From Pseudodesulfovibrio aespoeensis Aspo-2 (lineage in GTDB: Bacteria > Desulfobacterota > Desulfovibrionia > Desulfovibrionales > Desulfovibrionaceae), in NCBI RefSeq assembly GCF_000176915.2, contig NC_014844.1:2294001-2358000 (forward strand): a stretch of DNA of 64,000 nucleotides. Reading direction: 5' to 3'. A model generated the notes under the pieces. That model searched no databases. It worked only from the letters and a program-made list of their open reading frames with translations, and was not told the DNA's origin. Shown here piece by piece: positions 42,377-52,039 of the stretch; position 1 is the first letter of the stretch; each line of letters starts with the position of its first letter. The translations under genes and the position numbers were made by a program.

Positions 42377-43807
42377 CGAGAGTTTCTGCTGGAGCAGTTT
42401 GGTCACCACACCGGGGTTGGCCTGCCCCTTGGAGAGGCGCATGACCTGGCCCATGAAGAAGCTTATGAGCTTGATCTTGCCGCCCCGGTAGGCCTCGGCC
42501 TCGGACGGGTTCTCGGCGATGACGCGGTCCACCATGGCCTCCAGCTCGCCGGTATCCGATACCTGGGCCAAGCCCCTGTCCCGGACGTACTCCGCCGGGT
42601 CGTCGCCACTGGCGCACAGGTCGCGAAAGCTGTCCTTGCCTATCTTGACCGAGATGGTCCCGTCGTCCACCAGCGCGAGCAATCCGGCCAGTCTGGCGGG
42701 CGTCAGCCGGCAGTCGCCCGCCGCGATCCCGGTCTCACCCAGAGAGGGCAGCAGGTCGCCCACCACCCAGTTGGCCACCTTTCTGGCCTCGCCGGAATAG
42801 GCCCTGACCGCGGCCTCGTAGTAGTCGGCCACGGCCAGCTCGCCGGTGAGCAGGTCGGCGTCGTAGTCGGCCAGCCCGTAGTCGGCCATGAAGCGCGCCC
42901 GCTTGGCAGCGGGCAGCTCGGGCAGCTCGGCGCGCCACTGCTCCACCCAGGCCGGGTCCAGAACGAGCGGCACCAGATCCGGGTCCGGGAAATAGCGATA
43001 GTCGTGGGCCTCCTCCTTGCCGCGCATGGAGTGGGTGGTGCCCTTGTCCGCGTTGTAGAGACGGGTCTCCTGCACCACGGCTTCGCCGTCCTCGATCAGG
43101 TCGATCTGACGAGCCACCTCGTACTCGATGGCTTTTTGGACGTGCTTGAAGGAGTTGAGGTTCTTCAGCTCGGCACGGGTGCCAAGGGTTTCCTGGCCCG
43201 CCGGGCGGATGGAGACGTTGGCGTCGCAGCGGAAACTGCCCTCCTCCATGTTGCCGTCGCAGATGCCGAGGTAGAGCAGGATGGAGCGCAGTTCCTTGAG
43301 GTAGGCCACGGCCTCCTCGGCAGAGCGCATGTCCGGCTCGGACACGATCTCGATGAGCGGCACCCCGGCCCGGTTCAGGTCCACGAAGCTGGCGTTCTCG
43401 GCGGCGGAGTGGATGTTCTTGCCCGCGTCCTCCTCCATGTGGATGCGCGTCAGGCCAATGACCTTGCGCTGGCCGTCCACCTCGATGGCCACCTGCCCGC
43501 GCTCGCAGATGGGCAGCTCGAACTGGGAGATCTGATACCCCTTGGGCAGGTCGGGATAAAAATAATTCTTGCGCGCGAACACGGATGTGAGGTTCACCTC
43601 GCAACCGGTGGCCAGCCCCATCTTGGCGGCGAATTCCGGCACCTTGGCGTTGAGCACGGGCAACACGCCGGGCATGCCGGAGCAGACCGCGCAGACGTTC
43701 TCGTTGGGCTCCCTGCCAAAGGTGGTGGAGCAGGAGCAGAATATCTTGGACCGGGTCTTGAGGTGGGCGTGCACTTCCAGGCCGATGACGGTTTCGTACC
43801 GGGGCAT
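42374..43807 (-). CDS. gatB: aspartyl/glutamyl-tRNA amidotransferase subunit B
   Basis: The product has 477 residues, the tRNA-binding and kinase-like subunit of GatCAB, which converts Glu-tRNA(Gln) and Asp-tRNA(Asn) to the amides. Segments include [17 protein letters not shown] near residue 8, [17 protein letters not shown] near 88, [10 protein letters not shown] near 125 and [20 protein letters not shown] near 150. The C-terminal YqeY-like tail ends at LLQQKLS. gatA and gatC are not adjacent. It is preceded by the DUF4254-like gene with a 16-base gap, so they may be cotranscribed. Confidence 0.95.
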   Translation of the reverse strand: MPRYETVIGLEVHAHLKTRSKIFCSCSTTFGREPNENVCAVCSGMPGVLPVLNAKVPEFAAKMGLATGCEVNLTSVFARKNYFYPDLPKGYQISQFELPICERGQVAIEVDGQRKVIGLTRIHMEEDAGKNIHSAAENASFVDLNRAGVPLIEIVSEPDMRSAEEAVAYLKELRSILLYLGICDGNMEEGSFRCDANVSIRPAGQETLGTRAELKNLNSFKHVQKAIEYEVARQIDLIEDGEAVVQETRLYNADKGTTHSMRGKEEAHDYRYFPDPDLVPLVLDPAWVEQWRAELPELPAAKRARFMADYGLADYDADLLTGELAVADYYEAAVRAYSGEARKVANWVVGDLLPSLGETGIAAGDCRLTPARLAGLLALVDDGTISVKIGKDSFRDLCASGDDPAEYVRDRGLAQVSDTGELEAMVDRVIAENPSEAEAYRGGKIKLISFFMGQVMRLSKGQANPGVVTKLLQQKLS

Positions 43808-43823
43808 GTCGGACTCCTTTCGG

Positions 43824-44468
43824 CTACTGGCGTTTCCTGCCGTACAGTTCCGGGTTCAAGCTCGGGTCGTTGTACATCTTGAACTGATAATAGACCTTGG
43901 GCCGCTTGGTGCCCGCAGCGTACTCGTCGATCAGCTCCAGCACAGCGGTTTCGAGGTCCGCGTGCTGACGCCTGAGCACGCCGACCTTGGCGTCGCATTG
44001 CGCCACGTGGGCTTCGTCCACGTCCCGTCGGGAGCACTGCTCCTTCATGTGGTAAATCTTGAGAGCCTGGATGGACAATCGGTCCAGGGCCGCGCCCACG
44101 GTCTCGGTGTTGTACCGCTCGGCGGCGTCCGCGGGCAGGAACGGGGCCAGGACGTCGTTGAGACAGACATCGGCCCGCTCAATCAGGTCGTTGCGTCTCT
44201 GGTTGAGCTTGTCGATGGCGTATTTGCAGTCCGCGATGACCTCGGGACTGACATCCTTGCGCCGGGCGCGGTCCTCGACATGCCAGAGTTGGAAGTTGGC
44301 CCAGTGCTGGCGGCCCACCAGCTCGCGAAAGCCGGAAATTCCGGCCAGATCACCCGGCTCGCCCTCGTACACGGGCTCGCCGAAGTGCCAGTCGGTGACG
44401 GAGCGCAACTGGTGCGCGATGGCCTCGCGCAGGGCGTCCTTGACGGTGTCGTAAGTAATGTCAGCCAT
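43824..44468 (-). CDS. DUF4254-like protein of unknown function
   Basis: This 214-residue soluble, mostly helical protein has segments [20 protein letters not shown] near residue 75 and [16 protein letters not shown] near 105, which I associate with the DUF4254 family. Its biochemical role is unknown. The ATG lies within the last 8 bases of mltA, so translation is coupled to that lipoprotein gene, and gatB follows after 16 bases. The C-terminus is basic ([17 protein letters not shown]). I infer no function from context. Confidence 0.65.
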   Translation of the reverse strand: MADITYDTVKDALREAIAHQLRSVTDWHFGEPVYEGEPGDLAGISGFRELVGRQHWANFQLWHVEDRARRKDVSPEVIADCKYAIDKLNQRRNDLIERADVCLNDVLAPFLPADAAERYNTETVGAALDRLSIQALKIYHMKEQCSRRDVDEAHVAQCDAKVGVLRRQHADLETAVLELIDEYAAGTKRPKVYYQFKMYNDPSLNPELYGRKRQ

Positions 44469-45786
44469 TGATGAGCGCTTCTTTGCTTATGAGGAGGTAG
44501 ACGGTGGCCTCGGTCATGATGTTGCTGGCGATGGATTCCACCTGATTTCCCTCGCCGATGTAATAGTCGAGCCTCGGTCCCCGAATGGCGCTGCCCACAT
44601 CCTGGGCCAGCCCGATGCCGGTCACTGTCCGCTTGCCCACGTTCCTGCCATTCTCGGCCCTGGGAATCTCGGCCTCGAAGGCAAGCAGGCTGCCAAGCGG
44701 GAGAAGTTCACGGTCTGTAGCCAGCGAAACCATCGGCGTCAACGGCTTTCCCATGGCCCCCTCGGGCGGGGCATCCTCCATGCGGAAGAAGACATAGCTG
44801 CGGTTCTCGGCCATCAGCTCGAACATCTGCTCGGGATGGTTGACAAAGTATTCCTTGACGTGGGCCTTTGACAGCTTCGCCCACGGCAGCAGCCCCTTGG
44901 CGTGCATGACCCGTCCCAGGCTCGTGAATCCGTGGCCGTTTTTGGCCCCATAGAGCACGTTGCGGGTGGTGCCGTCGGGCAGGCGCAGCCGCCCCGCCCC
45001 CTCGATCTGCATGTAGAAGACGTCGATCGGGTCCCTGGCCCAGGCGATCTCCAGCCCGCGCCCGGTCAACACGCCCCGGACATCCACGTCGCGCCGGTCA
45101 TGATACGGCAGCACCCTGCCCCGCTCCACCCGGTAGACGGCCTGCCTGCCCCGCACCGCGCCGGAGCGCAGATCGTCCGGCACACCGTAGATGGGGTATT
45201 CATATCCGGGAATCCTGGTCAGACTGGCCGGGATTTCCGGCGTGAAATAGCCGGTCATGAGCGGCTTCTTGCGCATGCCGAACCAAACGAACCGGCTGGC
45301 CAGCAGCTCCGGGTTGCCGTCCAGATGCGGCAACAGGACAAGGAACTCCTCAAGGCTGCACACCACCTGCCCCCAGGTCAGCGACATGCCGGGCCGGGTC
45401 AGGGCCAGCTTGTCCTGGGGCATGTTCAGGGCGTATTCAAGGCTGCGCTGCACCGGCCCTTCAAGGGCGGTCCAGGAGGTCAGACCCTGGCTGGCCAGAT
45501 CGATGCGGGCGGTGCTCTCCAGCCCCTCGGTGCCGGACAGGGGAAAGAACAGGTCGCAGGCCGGGAGGGTCAGCGGCTCGATCACGGGCCGAAGGGTCAG
45601 CGAACCGGTCACGCCGGGCTGACACAGGCCGACCCCGGCGCCCGAGACCGCCCCCAGGGTCGCGTTGCCGGCCATGGCGGACGGGTCTGCCTTGGCTCCG
45701 AAAAGCGGCCCGCCCCTGGCGCAGGCGGCAAGACCGACCACGCACAGGGCGAAGAAGACAAACCTGATCGCGCGCCCGGTCTTCAT
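44461..45786 (-). CDS. mltA: membrane-bound lytic murein transglycosylase A
   Basis: The product has 441 residues. A lipoprotein signal ends at FALCVVGLAACA. The MltA domain shows LLASRFVWFGMRKKPLMTGYFTPE near residue 170, the catalytic-domain segment DPIDVFYMQIEGAGRLRLPD near 265, and the 3D domain with TGIGLAQDVGSAIRGPRLD near 395, containing the catalytic Asp. It cuts peptidoglycan with formation of 1,6-anhydro-MurNAc. The start is uncertain: 45786 gives a compact signal peptide; 45807 is also in frame. It overlaps the DUF4254-like gene by 8 bases. Confidence 0.9.
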   Translation of the reverse strand: MKTGRAIRFVFFALCVVGLAACARGGPLFGAKADPSAMAGNATLGAVSGAGVGLCQPGVTGSLTLRPVIEPLTLPACDLFFPLSGTEGLESTARIDLASQGLTSWTALEGPVQRSLEYALNMPQDKLALTRPGMSLTWGQVVCSLEEFLVLLPHLDGNPELLASRFVWFGMRKKPLMTGYFTPEIPASLTRIPGYEYPIYGVPDDLRSGAVRGRQAVYRVERGRVLPYHDRRDVDVRGVLTGRGLEIAWARDPIDVFYMQIEGAGRLRLPDGTTRNVLYGAKNGHGFTSLGRVMHAKGLLPWAKLSKAHVKEYFVNHPEQMFELMAENRSYVFFRMEDAPPEGAMGKPLTPMVSLATDRELLPLGSLLAFEAEIPRAENGRNVGKRTVTGIGLAQDVGSAIRGPRLDYYIGEGNQVESIASNIMTEATVYLLISKEALING

Positions 45787-45874
45787 GTCACGACTCTCTG
45801 ATTTCATATTCCACACTGTCATGCCGCATTGCGATCACATTCCACGAACCAAGCGGCCCACACTTTCACAACGG

Positions 45875-47641
45875 TTACCTGACGCACGAATCAATGGCCA
45901 CGTCGCAGTACTTGCCCACCCCATACTCCCGCCTGCGGAAGAACTTCTCGGCGCTGGGGCCGATGATCTGCAATTCGGGCGAGGTCTTGAGCACGTCGAG
46001 CGCGATGTGCATCTCCTTGGTGCAGCCGGTGGAGTAGGTGGCGTCCTTGCCGGTCCAGACCGGCGGCACCTTCCTGCCCATCAGCGCGAAGCTCTTCTCA
46101 ATATCGAAATGCGTCTGGAAACGCCAGACATCGATGTAGCCGCTGCGCTGCACCTTCTCCCACATGAACATCAGGTCGTCGCCGTCCATGCCTTCCTCGA
46201 AGTGCTCGCCGGGATTGATGATATGAACATCGTCAAGCTGGGAGCGCAGATGGGCCACAAAGGAGGTCATGATCTTGATGGCCGCCTTGGTCTGGCCGGG
46301 CACGCTGCCGATGATGCCGGAGTAGAACATGACCGTCTTGCCCTCGTGCTTGGCCCGACGCATCTCGGTGATGATCTCGTCCGCCTTCTCGTTGATGTAG
46401 CGCTCGCTGAACTTGTACACCCACTCGGCCTTGGGCCGGTGATAGAGGTGGAAGACGCCGGAATCGTCGCGAAAGAAGTTGACGATGTCCCGCGTGAAAC
46501 TGTGGCTGCACTGAATCAGCCGGTTGTAGAGGTCCGCCCCCCTGGCCATGATCAGGTCGCACTCTTTCCAGGCCCTGGAAAAGGTGACCGAACACCGGTA
46601 GGGGTTGAACCGCTCCCGTGTGCCCTCGGAGAGGACCACGAACTGGTGCTTGGCCATGACATTGAGCAGTTCGTTCTTGGAGAGCCGGTCCTCGCTCACA
46701 AACCAGGCGCCGTTGAAGGCGGCGGCCAGGATCGGGTCGCTGTCCCGGTCCCAGAAGGTCGGGTGCTCGAAGAAAAACCCCTCCTTGAGGGCCATGACCA
46801 CGCGGTGACCGAGCCGCAGCAGGCAGCGCACCACCTGCAGGTCGAAAATCAGACTCCCGGCCCGGCTGGGGATGTAGAGGATGCGCTTCTCGCCGTCCCT
46901 GGCCACGTTCAGGGAATCGTAGACCGGGGCGAACAGCTCGGAAGAACCCCGCAACTCTTCCTGGACACGAGGTTCGAGGAGCGCCTCTTCCACAAACCCG
47001 TCCTCGGCCCAGTTGTCGCTCAAGGTAGCCACGCGCATGAGCCGCTCCACCTCGAGCATGTCGAGGCTGAACCGCTTGGTGTCGATGCGGTCGCACGGCC
47101 CGCAGTTCTCGGCGTAGGCGTTGATCACGCCGCCAAAGGTCTGGCTGCGGACAATGGCGTCGGCCCGCCTGTTGAGACTCCTGCGGATATCCCGGTAGGG
47201 GTCGTCGATGCCGCTCTGGGACATGAAGATGGTCATGAACCGCTTCAGGAGCCGGGACGGAATCAGGATGGGCGAGGCCAGGGCCATGCGGAACTTGTAC
47301 CGGGCGAGCTGGATGAAGCGGCTCGACACGTTGCGGTCCGGACAGAAATCGCGCGAAAGCTTGATGAAGGCCCGCCACTGGAGGATGTATTCGTGCAGGA
47401 GCAGACGCGGCAGCCCCTCCTTGAGGAGCATGAGAAACATCCAGTCCGAGCACGGGGCGTAGAACTCACCCTCCCTGAGGGCCACCATGAACTTGAGCTG
47501 CTCTGCCGAGGCGTTCTTGTCCGGATCAATGGTGTATTCAAGATTGTTCTCGGTCATGAAATGCAGCAGCAGCGCGTCCAGCGAGGAGTCGCCGCCGAAT
47601 CTCACATCCAGGACAGACTGGAAGTTCCGGTTGAATCCCAT
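45875..47641 (-). CDS. ARMT1-like (DUF89-related) domain protein, function unknown
   Basis: The product has 588 residues. The middle part resembles the damage-control phosphatase/ARMT1 fold: SLNVARDGEKRILYIPSRAG near residue 240, LGHRVVMALKEGFFFEHPTF near 275, then ECDLIMARGADLYNRLI near 370. The N-terminal 200 residues are helical without a recognised motif, and the C-terminal 150 residues contain VMFYSGIIGSVPGQTKAAIK and SGYIDVWRFQTHF. I am not certain of the family. It lies one base from the nadK end, so it is cotranscribed with NAD kinase, but the link is unexplained. Confidence 0.55.
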   Translation of the reverse strand: MGFNRNFQSVLDVRFGGDSSLDALLLHFMTENNLEYTIDPDKNASAEQLKFMVALREGEFYAPCSDWMFLMLLKEGLPRLLLHEYILQWRAFIKLSRDFCPDRNVSSRFIQLARYKFRMALASPILIPSRLLKRFMTIFMSQSGIDDPYRDIRRSLNRRADAIVRSQTFGGVINAYAENCGPCDRIDTKRFSLDMLEVERLMRVATLSDNWAEDGFVEEALLEPRVQEELRGSSELFAPVYDSLNVARDGEKRILYIPSRAGSLIFDLQVVRCLLRLGHRVVMALKEGFFFEHPTFWDRDSDPILAAAFNGAWFVSEDRLSKNELLNVMAKHQFVVLSEGTRERFNPYRCSVTFSRAWKECDLIMARGADLYNRLIQCSHSFTRDIVNFFRDDSGVFHLYHRPKAEWVYKFSERYINEKADEIITEMRRAKHEGKTVMFYSGIIGSVPGQTKAAIKIMTSFVAHLRSQLDDVHIINPGEHFEEGMDGDDLMFMWEKVQRSGYIDVWRFQTHFDIEKSFALMGRKVPPVWTGKDATYSTGCTKEMHIALDVLKTSPELQIIGPSAEKFFRRREYGVGKYCDVAIDSCVR

Positions 47642-47642
47642 G

Positions 47643-48524
47643 TCATTTCTCCGTCAAAAAGCCGTGACGCTTCAGTTTTTCAAAATACGCCCGCGGCCCC
47701 ATATCGACCACGAGCAGATCGGACGGGCTGCGCCCCACGCGCACCTCGTCGCCGGTCTCAAGGGCAAAGGAGGCCTGCCCGTCCTCGGTCAGGGTAATCC
47801 CGCTGGCCGCGTCCTCCACCCGCACCGCGCACTCGCCGGTGGCCGGGAGCACCATGGGCTTGAAGCCGCTCAGGAACGGACACACCGCGGTGACGCAATA
47901 GGCGAACAGGTCGGCATGCACCAGCGGTCCGCCTGCCGACGCCCCGTAGGCCGAAGAGCCTGTGGGTGTGGCGATGATCAGCCCGTCGGCCCGGAAAGAG
48001 GCCACATCGATCCCGCCATAGGCCAAGCCGAGCCGCACCAGCCGGGCCAGCACGCCGCGCCCCACCACGATATCGTTGACGGCCAGCCCGGAGTGGACCA
48101 CGCCCCCCCCACGGACCACATCGTAGCGCAGGGCCAGCCGCGAAGAGACGGACACGCCATTGCCGATGGCGGCTTGAAGCCACGGTTTCCACCGGTCCCG
48201 GGCCAGCTGGGCAAGAAAGCCCACCCGGCCAAGGTTGACGCCCACGAACGGGACACCCAGGCCGAGCATCCCCCTGGCCACGGCAATGAAGGTGCCGTCG
48301 CCGCCCAGGACCACGACGAGATCGGGCTTATCGCCGGGTCCAGGGCCGAAACCGACGCGGTCCGACCCTGTTCCCAGGGCCGGGCAGGTGTCCGGGCGAT
48401 GCTCGCAGACAGCCGCGCGCACGCCGGATGCGGACAGGAATCCAGCCATCTCGGCCCCCAGCGCGGTCGCGGCCACGTCATTGGGTCGCGTGACGACGAG
48501 TATTTGAGCCAGTCTGTGCGACAT
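47643..48524 (-). CDS. nadK: NAD kinase
   Basis: The product has 293 residues and phosphorylates NAD to NADP. The signature GGDGTFIAVARGM is near residue 75, preceded by a strand LVVVLG, and the NAD-site loop NDIVVGRGVLARLVRLGL lies near 150; the second signature GLIIATPTGSSAYGASAGG (near 180) is complete. The N-terminus is slightly longer than average. It heads a two-gene unit with the ARMT1-like gene. The 160-base spacer upstream is shared with the divergent flgM operon. Confidence 0.95.
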   Translation of the reverse strand: MSHRLAQILVVTRPNDVAATALGAEMAGFLSASGVRAAVCEHRPDTCPALGTGSDRVGFGPGPGDKPDLVVVLGGDGTFIAVARGMLGLGVPFVGVNLGRVGFLAQLARDRWKPWLQAAIGNGVSVSSRLALRYDVVRGGGVVHSGLAVNDIVVGRGVLARLVRLGLAYGGIDVASFRADGLIIATPTGSSAYGASAGGPLVHADLFAYCVTAVCPFLSGFKPMVLPATGECAVRVEDAASGITLTEDGQASFALETGDEVRVGRSPSDLLVVDMGPRAYFEKLKRHGFLTEK

Positions 48525-48634
48525 ACCCTGAATTTGTAGCTAAAATTTTATAACCATTCAACCTTTTTCCATTTGCGCGGCGCAAAGCGCACAAGGGATT
48601 GCAACCCCTTCTGGCTTTTTTTTTGGTTTCACCC

Positions 48635-48661
48635 TAAAGTTAATTTGGCAGAAGACGATCT
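48635..48661 (+). promoter_or_regulatory. sigma-28-like promoter for the flgM operon
   Basis: TAAAGTTA, an 11-base spacer, then GACGATCT closely follow the sigma-28 pattern (TAAAGTTT-N11-GCCGATAA). It lies about 26 bases before the GTG of the first gene, with AAGGAAGGG between. Sigma-28 control of flgM is known in many flagellated bacteria. Confidence 0.6.
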
Positions 48662-48686
48662 TATCAATCAAGGAAGGGTATAAAGC

Positions 48687-49097
48687 GTGAATACATCGTC
48701 AGCCAATGTTCGCACAATGCTGCGCACCTACGGCAAGCAGCTCACGAACGCCAAGCGCCTTGCCCGATTCCGGCAGGCACTTGGAACGGCCCAGCCCGTG
48801 GACGATGTGGCCAGGCAGGCCAAGCGGCGCGAACTGGTGGAACGGATCGCGCGGGAGGTCATTGAAAACCTGATCGTCAGCTCGACCTTGTCCCCCGTGG
48901 TGGGCGCCATCCTGGGACAGATGGAACAGGAATTCGGACATGCATTCGTTTTTGACTACCCGGTTGACGGGACCGACGTTCAGATATTGCGGGAAACAGC
49001 TCAGGGCCCGCTCGAAATAACCGGCTCCGAGAGGAACCGGATCATGCGAAGGCTCTGGGAGATCACCTTGTCGAAGGTGGACGACACCATGCTTTGA
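48687..49097 (+). CDS. FlgM-associated protein (DVU0524 type)
   Basis: This 136-residue helical protein precedes flgM. Its length, basic N-terminus (MLRTYGKQLTNAKRLARFRQ) and place match the DVU0524-type FlgM-associated family of Desulfovibrio. Other segments are RELVERIAREVIENLIVSST and GSERNRIMRRLWEITLSKV. Biochemical role unknown; a function in flagellar gene timing or FlgM handling is inferred from position. The start is a GTG with AAGGAAGGG nine bases upstream. It is 26 bases from flgM. Confidence 0.75.
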   Translation: MNTSSANVRTMLRTYGKQLTNAKRLARFRQALGTAQPVDDVARQAKRRELVERIAREVIENLIVSSTLSPVVGAILGQMEQEFGHAFVFDYPVDGTDVQILRETAQGPLEITGSERNRIMRRLWEITLSKVDDTML

Positions 49098-49123
49098 CAA
49101 GGACATGGATCCGGGAGGGAAAC

Positions 49124-49435
49124 ATGGTCATAAAGAACATCCTTGGGGATATGAGCCCCTACTCCAACAAGAAGATCGAGGGCCAGCGGTCCGGAGATCA
49201 GCAGCGCAGGACAGCCGAAACAACCAGGACATCGGGCGAGACCGCCGACCGGGTCGAGCTCTCTTCCGAGGCCAGGCTGCGCGGTGCCGCGCTCCAGACG
49301 GCCAGCGAAGCGCCGGACGTGCGCCGCAAGAAGGTGGACGACCTCAAGCAGCAGATCAAGGACGGCACCTACAAGCCGGACCTGAAAAGGGCTGCCGCGA
49401 ACCTGATCCGCGACGACCTGAACCTTCTCGGATAG
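49124..49435 (+). CDS. flgM: anti-sigma-28 factor FlgM
   Basis: This 103-residue, mostly disordered protein binds sigma-28 (FliA) and holds back late flagellar genes until the hook is finished. The C-terminal binding part reads VRRKKVDDLKQQIKDGTYKP and RAAANLIRDDLNLL, the typical FlgM end, preceded by DRVELSSEARL. GGGAGGG stands before the chosen ATG; the in-frame ATG at 49094 overlaps the upstream gene. A strong terminator follows. Confidence 0.92.
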   Translation: MVIKNILGDMSPYSNKKIEGQRSGDQQRRTAETTRTSGETADRVELSSEARLRGAALQTASEAPDVRRKKVDDLKQQIKDGTYKPDLKRAAANLIRDDLNLLG

Positions 49436-49477
49436 CTGACAGCCAAGACGCAGGCTTTCAGGAAAACGCGGCGGCAT

Positions 49478-49526
49478 AACGATCAAGGCCAGCGCATGAT
49501 GCTCTCATGCGCTGGCCTTGATCGTT
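49478..49526. terminator. long perfect bidirectional terminator between flgM and fliW
   Basis: Two 22-base arms, starting AACGATCAAGGCCAGCGC and ending with the exact complement, enclose a 5-base loop. TTTTG follows on the plus strand. It lies between the convergent flgM and fliW operons and can stop both. Confidence 0.95.
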
Positions 49527-49595
49527 TTGTAGAAAATCCGTCACTCTTGAATGATTTCAACCAAGTGGACGTGCAGAAGGTGCCGTAAGCACCCG

Positions 49596-50042
49596 TCAGC
49601 CGCCGATGGGATGGAAATGGGTGGGATAGCCGCCATCTGTCTGCGGCACCTGAAGTCCTATCCTCGCCTCGGTGTTGATGACGATCGGTCCCTGGAGGTT
49701 GAGGGTGGTTTGTTCCGGCTTATTTTGCGGGATGGTCACCGTGACCAGGATGGCCAGCTGCTTGATGTTATTGATCTTGAGGGCCTTGCGGTCAAGGTTT
49801 TCAAGCTTCACGTCGTAGTCGTCGAGGAACGAGTACGGGTCGGCCACGAGCAGGCCGAGCCCCGGATCGGTGACGCACTGCAGGAGCAGGAACGGCGAAT
49901 CCCCTTCCCTGACGCTCAAGAGGGCGAATTCACGCTTGTCTTCCAGGCCGATGAGGCCGCGAGGGAAATACACGATGCCGTCCGGGCTTATTTCCCTTTC
50001 GCCCAGCCTCGTCATTATTTTTTTTGTTCTTTCTTTTGCCAT
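49596..50042 (-). CDS. fliW: flagellar assembly factor FliW
   Basis: The product has 148 residues and acts as an antagonist of CsrA and chaperone of flagellin. Typical marks are [20 protein letters not shown] near residue 25, [20 protein letters not shown] near 50 and [20 protein letters not shown] near 105. Its start lies inside csrA (28-base overlap), so the two are translated together, which fits the CsrA-FliW control loop. It is the last gene of the large flagellar operon. Confidence 0.93.
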   Translation of the reverse strand: MAKERTKKIMTRLGEREISPDGIVYFPRGLIGLEDKREFALLSVREGDSPFLLLQCVTDPGLGLLVADPYSFLDDYDVKLENLDRKALKINNIKQLAILVTVTIPQNKPEQTTLNLQGPIVINTEARIGLQVPQTDGGYPTHFHPIGG

Positions 50043-50257
50043 AGCGCAGCCGCCGCGAGCAGGTCCTGCTGGCTTGTTTCCAGCGCCTGCCTGTTCTGTT
50101 CCTTGATCTTCAGATACACCTCTTCCCGATAGACGGTCATGTCCTCGGGAACATCCAGGCCGATCTTTATCTGCTTGCCCTGAACGCTCAGGATCTTCAG
50201 CTTGATGTTATCGCCCAGGTAAAGGCTCTCTCCCGGTCTCCGGGTAAGTATCAGCAT
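50015..50257 (-). CDS. csrA: carbon storage regulator CsrA
   Basis: This 80-residue RNA-binding regulator represses translation, here most likely that of flagellin. It shows [20 protein letters not shown], the [20 protein letters not shown] core and a C-terminal extension ([10 protein letters not shown]) that is longer than the E. coli 61-residue protein. It sits between flgL and fliW, the arrangement known from Bacillus and many other bacteria. The extension could be the part contacted by FliW. Confidence 0.95.
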   Translation of the reverse strand: MLILTRRPGESLYLGDNIKLKILSVQGKQIKIGLDVPEDMTVYREEVYLKIKEQNRQALETSQQDLLAAAALWQKKEQKK

Positions 50258-50360
50258 ATTGCCACCAAATGCTCGTCCTACGGCTTGTGTCCCGCATGGG
50301 TGCGGATACTGCCTTGCCGACTACATCACGTTGGTCGGGAAGTCCAGCGGACAGAACTTG

Positions 50361-52025
50361 TTATATGAACTTGGTCAGGTTGAGCTGCATGATCATCGAG
50401 GTGGAGCGCAGCACGGCCTCATAGACCATCTGCTGCTGCACCAGATCGGTCATCAGCTCACTCACGTCGGCGTCCTCGATGGAACTGAGCAGCGCCTCCT
50501 CGTTGAACTTGAGGCCTGTGAGAATGTTCTCGGTGACGGTGAGCCGGTTTTCCCGCCCGCCGACATCGGCCAGCTTGTTCATGATATGGGACTGGGCGTT
50601 GGTCAGGTTTTCCAGCATCTGCTGGACGCCGGTCTGGTTGTTGGTCTCGGCAAAGGCCACCAGATTGCCCATGACCTCGAAGAGGTTCTTGGAAAACTCG
50701 TCGCTGCCCTGGACCGTGATGGACATGGTGGGCGCGCCGTTGGAGCTGAACACGCGGCTGGCGCTCAGGCTGCCCAGGGTGACGATGGAGCCTCCTGCGG
50801 ACAGGACCGCATCGGGGTCCATGTAGATGCCCCCGAAGATATCCTTGCCCACGTCGTTGACGCGCACCTGCTGGCTGGCCGAGATGTCGAGATTGATGTC
50901 CGCAGACCTCGGCCTGATGACGAACTGCTGTCCCGGCTGGAGCGTGTTGCCGCCGTTGGAGGTGATGGTCAGGATGCCGCCGTTGGCGATGCTCAGGACC
51001 GAGGCGTTGCTTGAAGTGTCTGCCTGGGCCACGTTGCCCGTCACCCAGCTGACGCCGCCGTTGAGGCTGTACGAGTACTGGATGTCGCCGTTCATGGCCA
51101 CCGCAGCCTCGTTGTCGATGCGCACCACGACGTTGGTGCTCAGGAACGAACCCGAGGCCGAGGCCAAGGTCGTAGAGCTGCCCACGCCGATCTTGTCCAC
51201 CTTGGGCGGGGCGTCCTTGTCGTCGCCGATGTATCTGGCCGAGGGGCGCACCCACAGCCAGGTGCCGTCGGCCACCGAGGGATCGTCCGGGTCGTTGACC
51301 TTGACCGTGGCGTCGGAGTGAAAGATCACGCTCGTGCCGCTTGAGGGCAGACTCAGGTTGGCCTGCCCGCCCGCAAAGCTCACGGCCCCGTCAGACTGCC
51401 AGGAACGGCCGCCGTCGATGCTGTAGCGCACGCCGAGGTTGGGGTCGGAAAGGTCCATGTTGCCGCCCACCGCCGTCGCGCCCGTGGTGTCGTAGAACTG
51501 GACCAGCACGGTGGTGTCCGACGAGCCCAGCACGGTGAAATCCGTATTGCCGAAACTCGTGTCGTTGGTGGTCAGCCACATGATCTGCTCATAGGCGTTG
51601 CCGTCCACCTTCTGGCCCGCGTACAGGCTCTTGCCCTCGAACTCGCTGTTGGCCAACCCGACCATCTGCTCGAAGATGCTGCGCAGTTCGTAGCTGACCT
51701 GCTCACGGTTGTCGCCGCTCACCGTGCCCGTGGCAGCCTGTCCGGCCAGCTCCTTGGCGCGGGTGATGAGGGTCGATATCTGCCGCAACGCTTCGTCGGA
51801 CGCGCCGAGCCACCCCTTGGCCGTGGAGATGTTCTCGGAGTACTGCTCCAGCGAGCGCAAGGTGTCGCGATGATCGAGAATCCGAGTCATGCCTGTGGGA
51901 TCGTCGCTCGGCTTGTTGATCTTCTTCTGCGTCTGGGCCTGGGTATTCAAATCCAGGAGCGAGGTCAGCGAGGTGTTGAGATTGTGGATGTACCTGCTGA
52001 AAAGCATCTGCTGCGATACGCGCAT
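50361..52025 (-). CDS. flgL: flagellar hook-associated protein 3 (FlgL)
   Basis: The product has 554 residues, one of the two junction proteins between hook and filament. The N-terminal MRVSQQMLFSRYIHNLNTSL and the C-terminal coiled coil (QQQMVYEAVLRSTSMIMQLN) are the conserved assembly ends shared with flagellin. The middle has about 250 residues more than the E. coli protein, with beta-rich repeats such as SVSYAGGQANLSL-like segments, which probably form surface domains. It follows flgK by 14 bases. Confidence 0.92.
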   Translation of the reverse strand: MRVSQQMLFSRYIHNLNTSLTSLLDLNTQAQTQKKINKPSDDPTGMTRILDHRDTLRSLEQYSENISTAKGWLGASDEALRQISTLITRAKELAGQAATGTVSGDNREQVSYELRSIFEQMVGLANSEFEGKSLYAGQKVDGNAYEQIMWLTTNDTSFGNTDFTVLGSSDTTVLVQFYDTTGATAVGGNMDLSDPNLGVRYSIDGGRSWQSDGAVSFAGGQANLSLPSSGTSVIFHSDATVKVNDPDDPSVADGTWLWVRPSARYIGDDKDAPPKVDKIGVGSSTTLASASGSFLSTNVVVRIDNEAAVAMNGDIQYSYSLNGGVSWVTGNVAQADTSSNASVLSIANGGILTITSNGGNTLQPGQQFVIRPRSADINLDISASQQVRVNDVGKDIFGGIYMDPDAVLSAGGSIVTLGSLSASRVFSSNGAPTMSITVQGSDEFSKNLFEVMGNLVAFAETNNQTGVQQMLENLTNAQSHIMNKLADVGGRENRLTVTENILTGLKFNEEALLSSIEDADVSELMTDLVQQQMVYEAVLRSTSMIMQLNLTKFI

Positions 52026-52039
52026 GGTCCCACCTTTTC

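Noticed and set aside
48589-48627. Terminator-like hairpin with a nine-T run on the plus strand upstream of the flgM operon
   Set aside because: The stem is only 5 bp and the T-run starts five bases after it; no plus-strand gene ends there. It could end an antisense RNA, but evidence is too weak.
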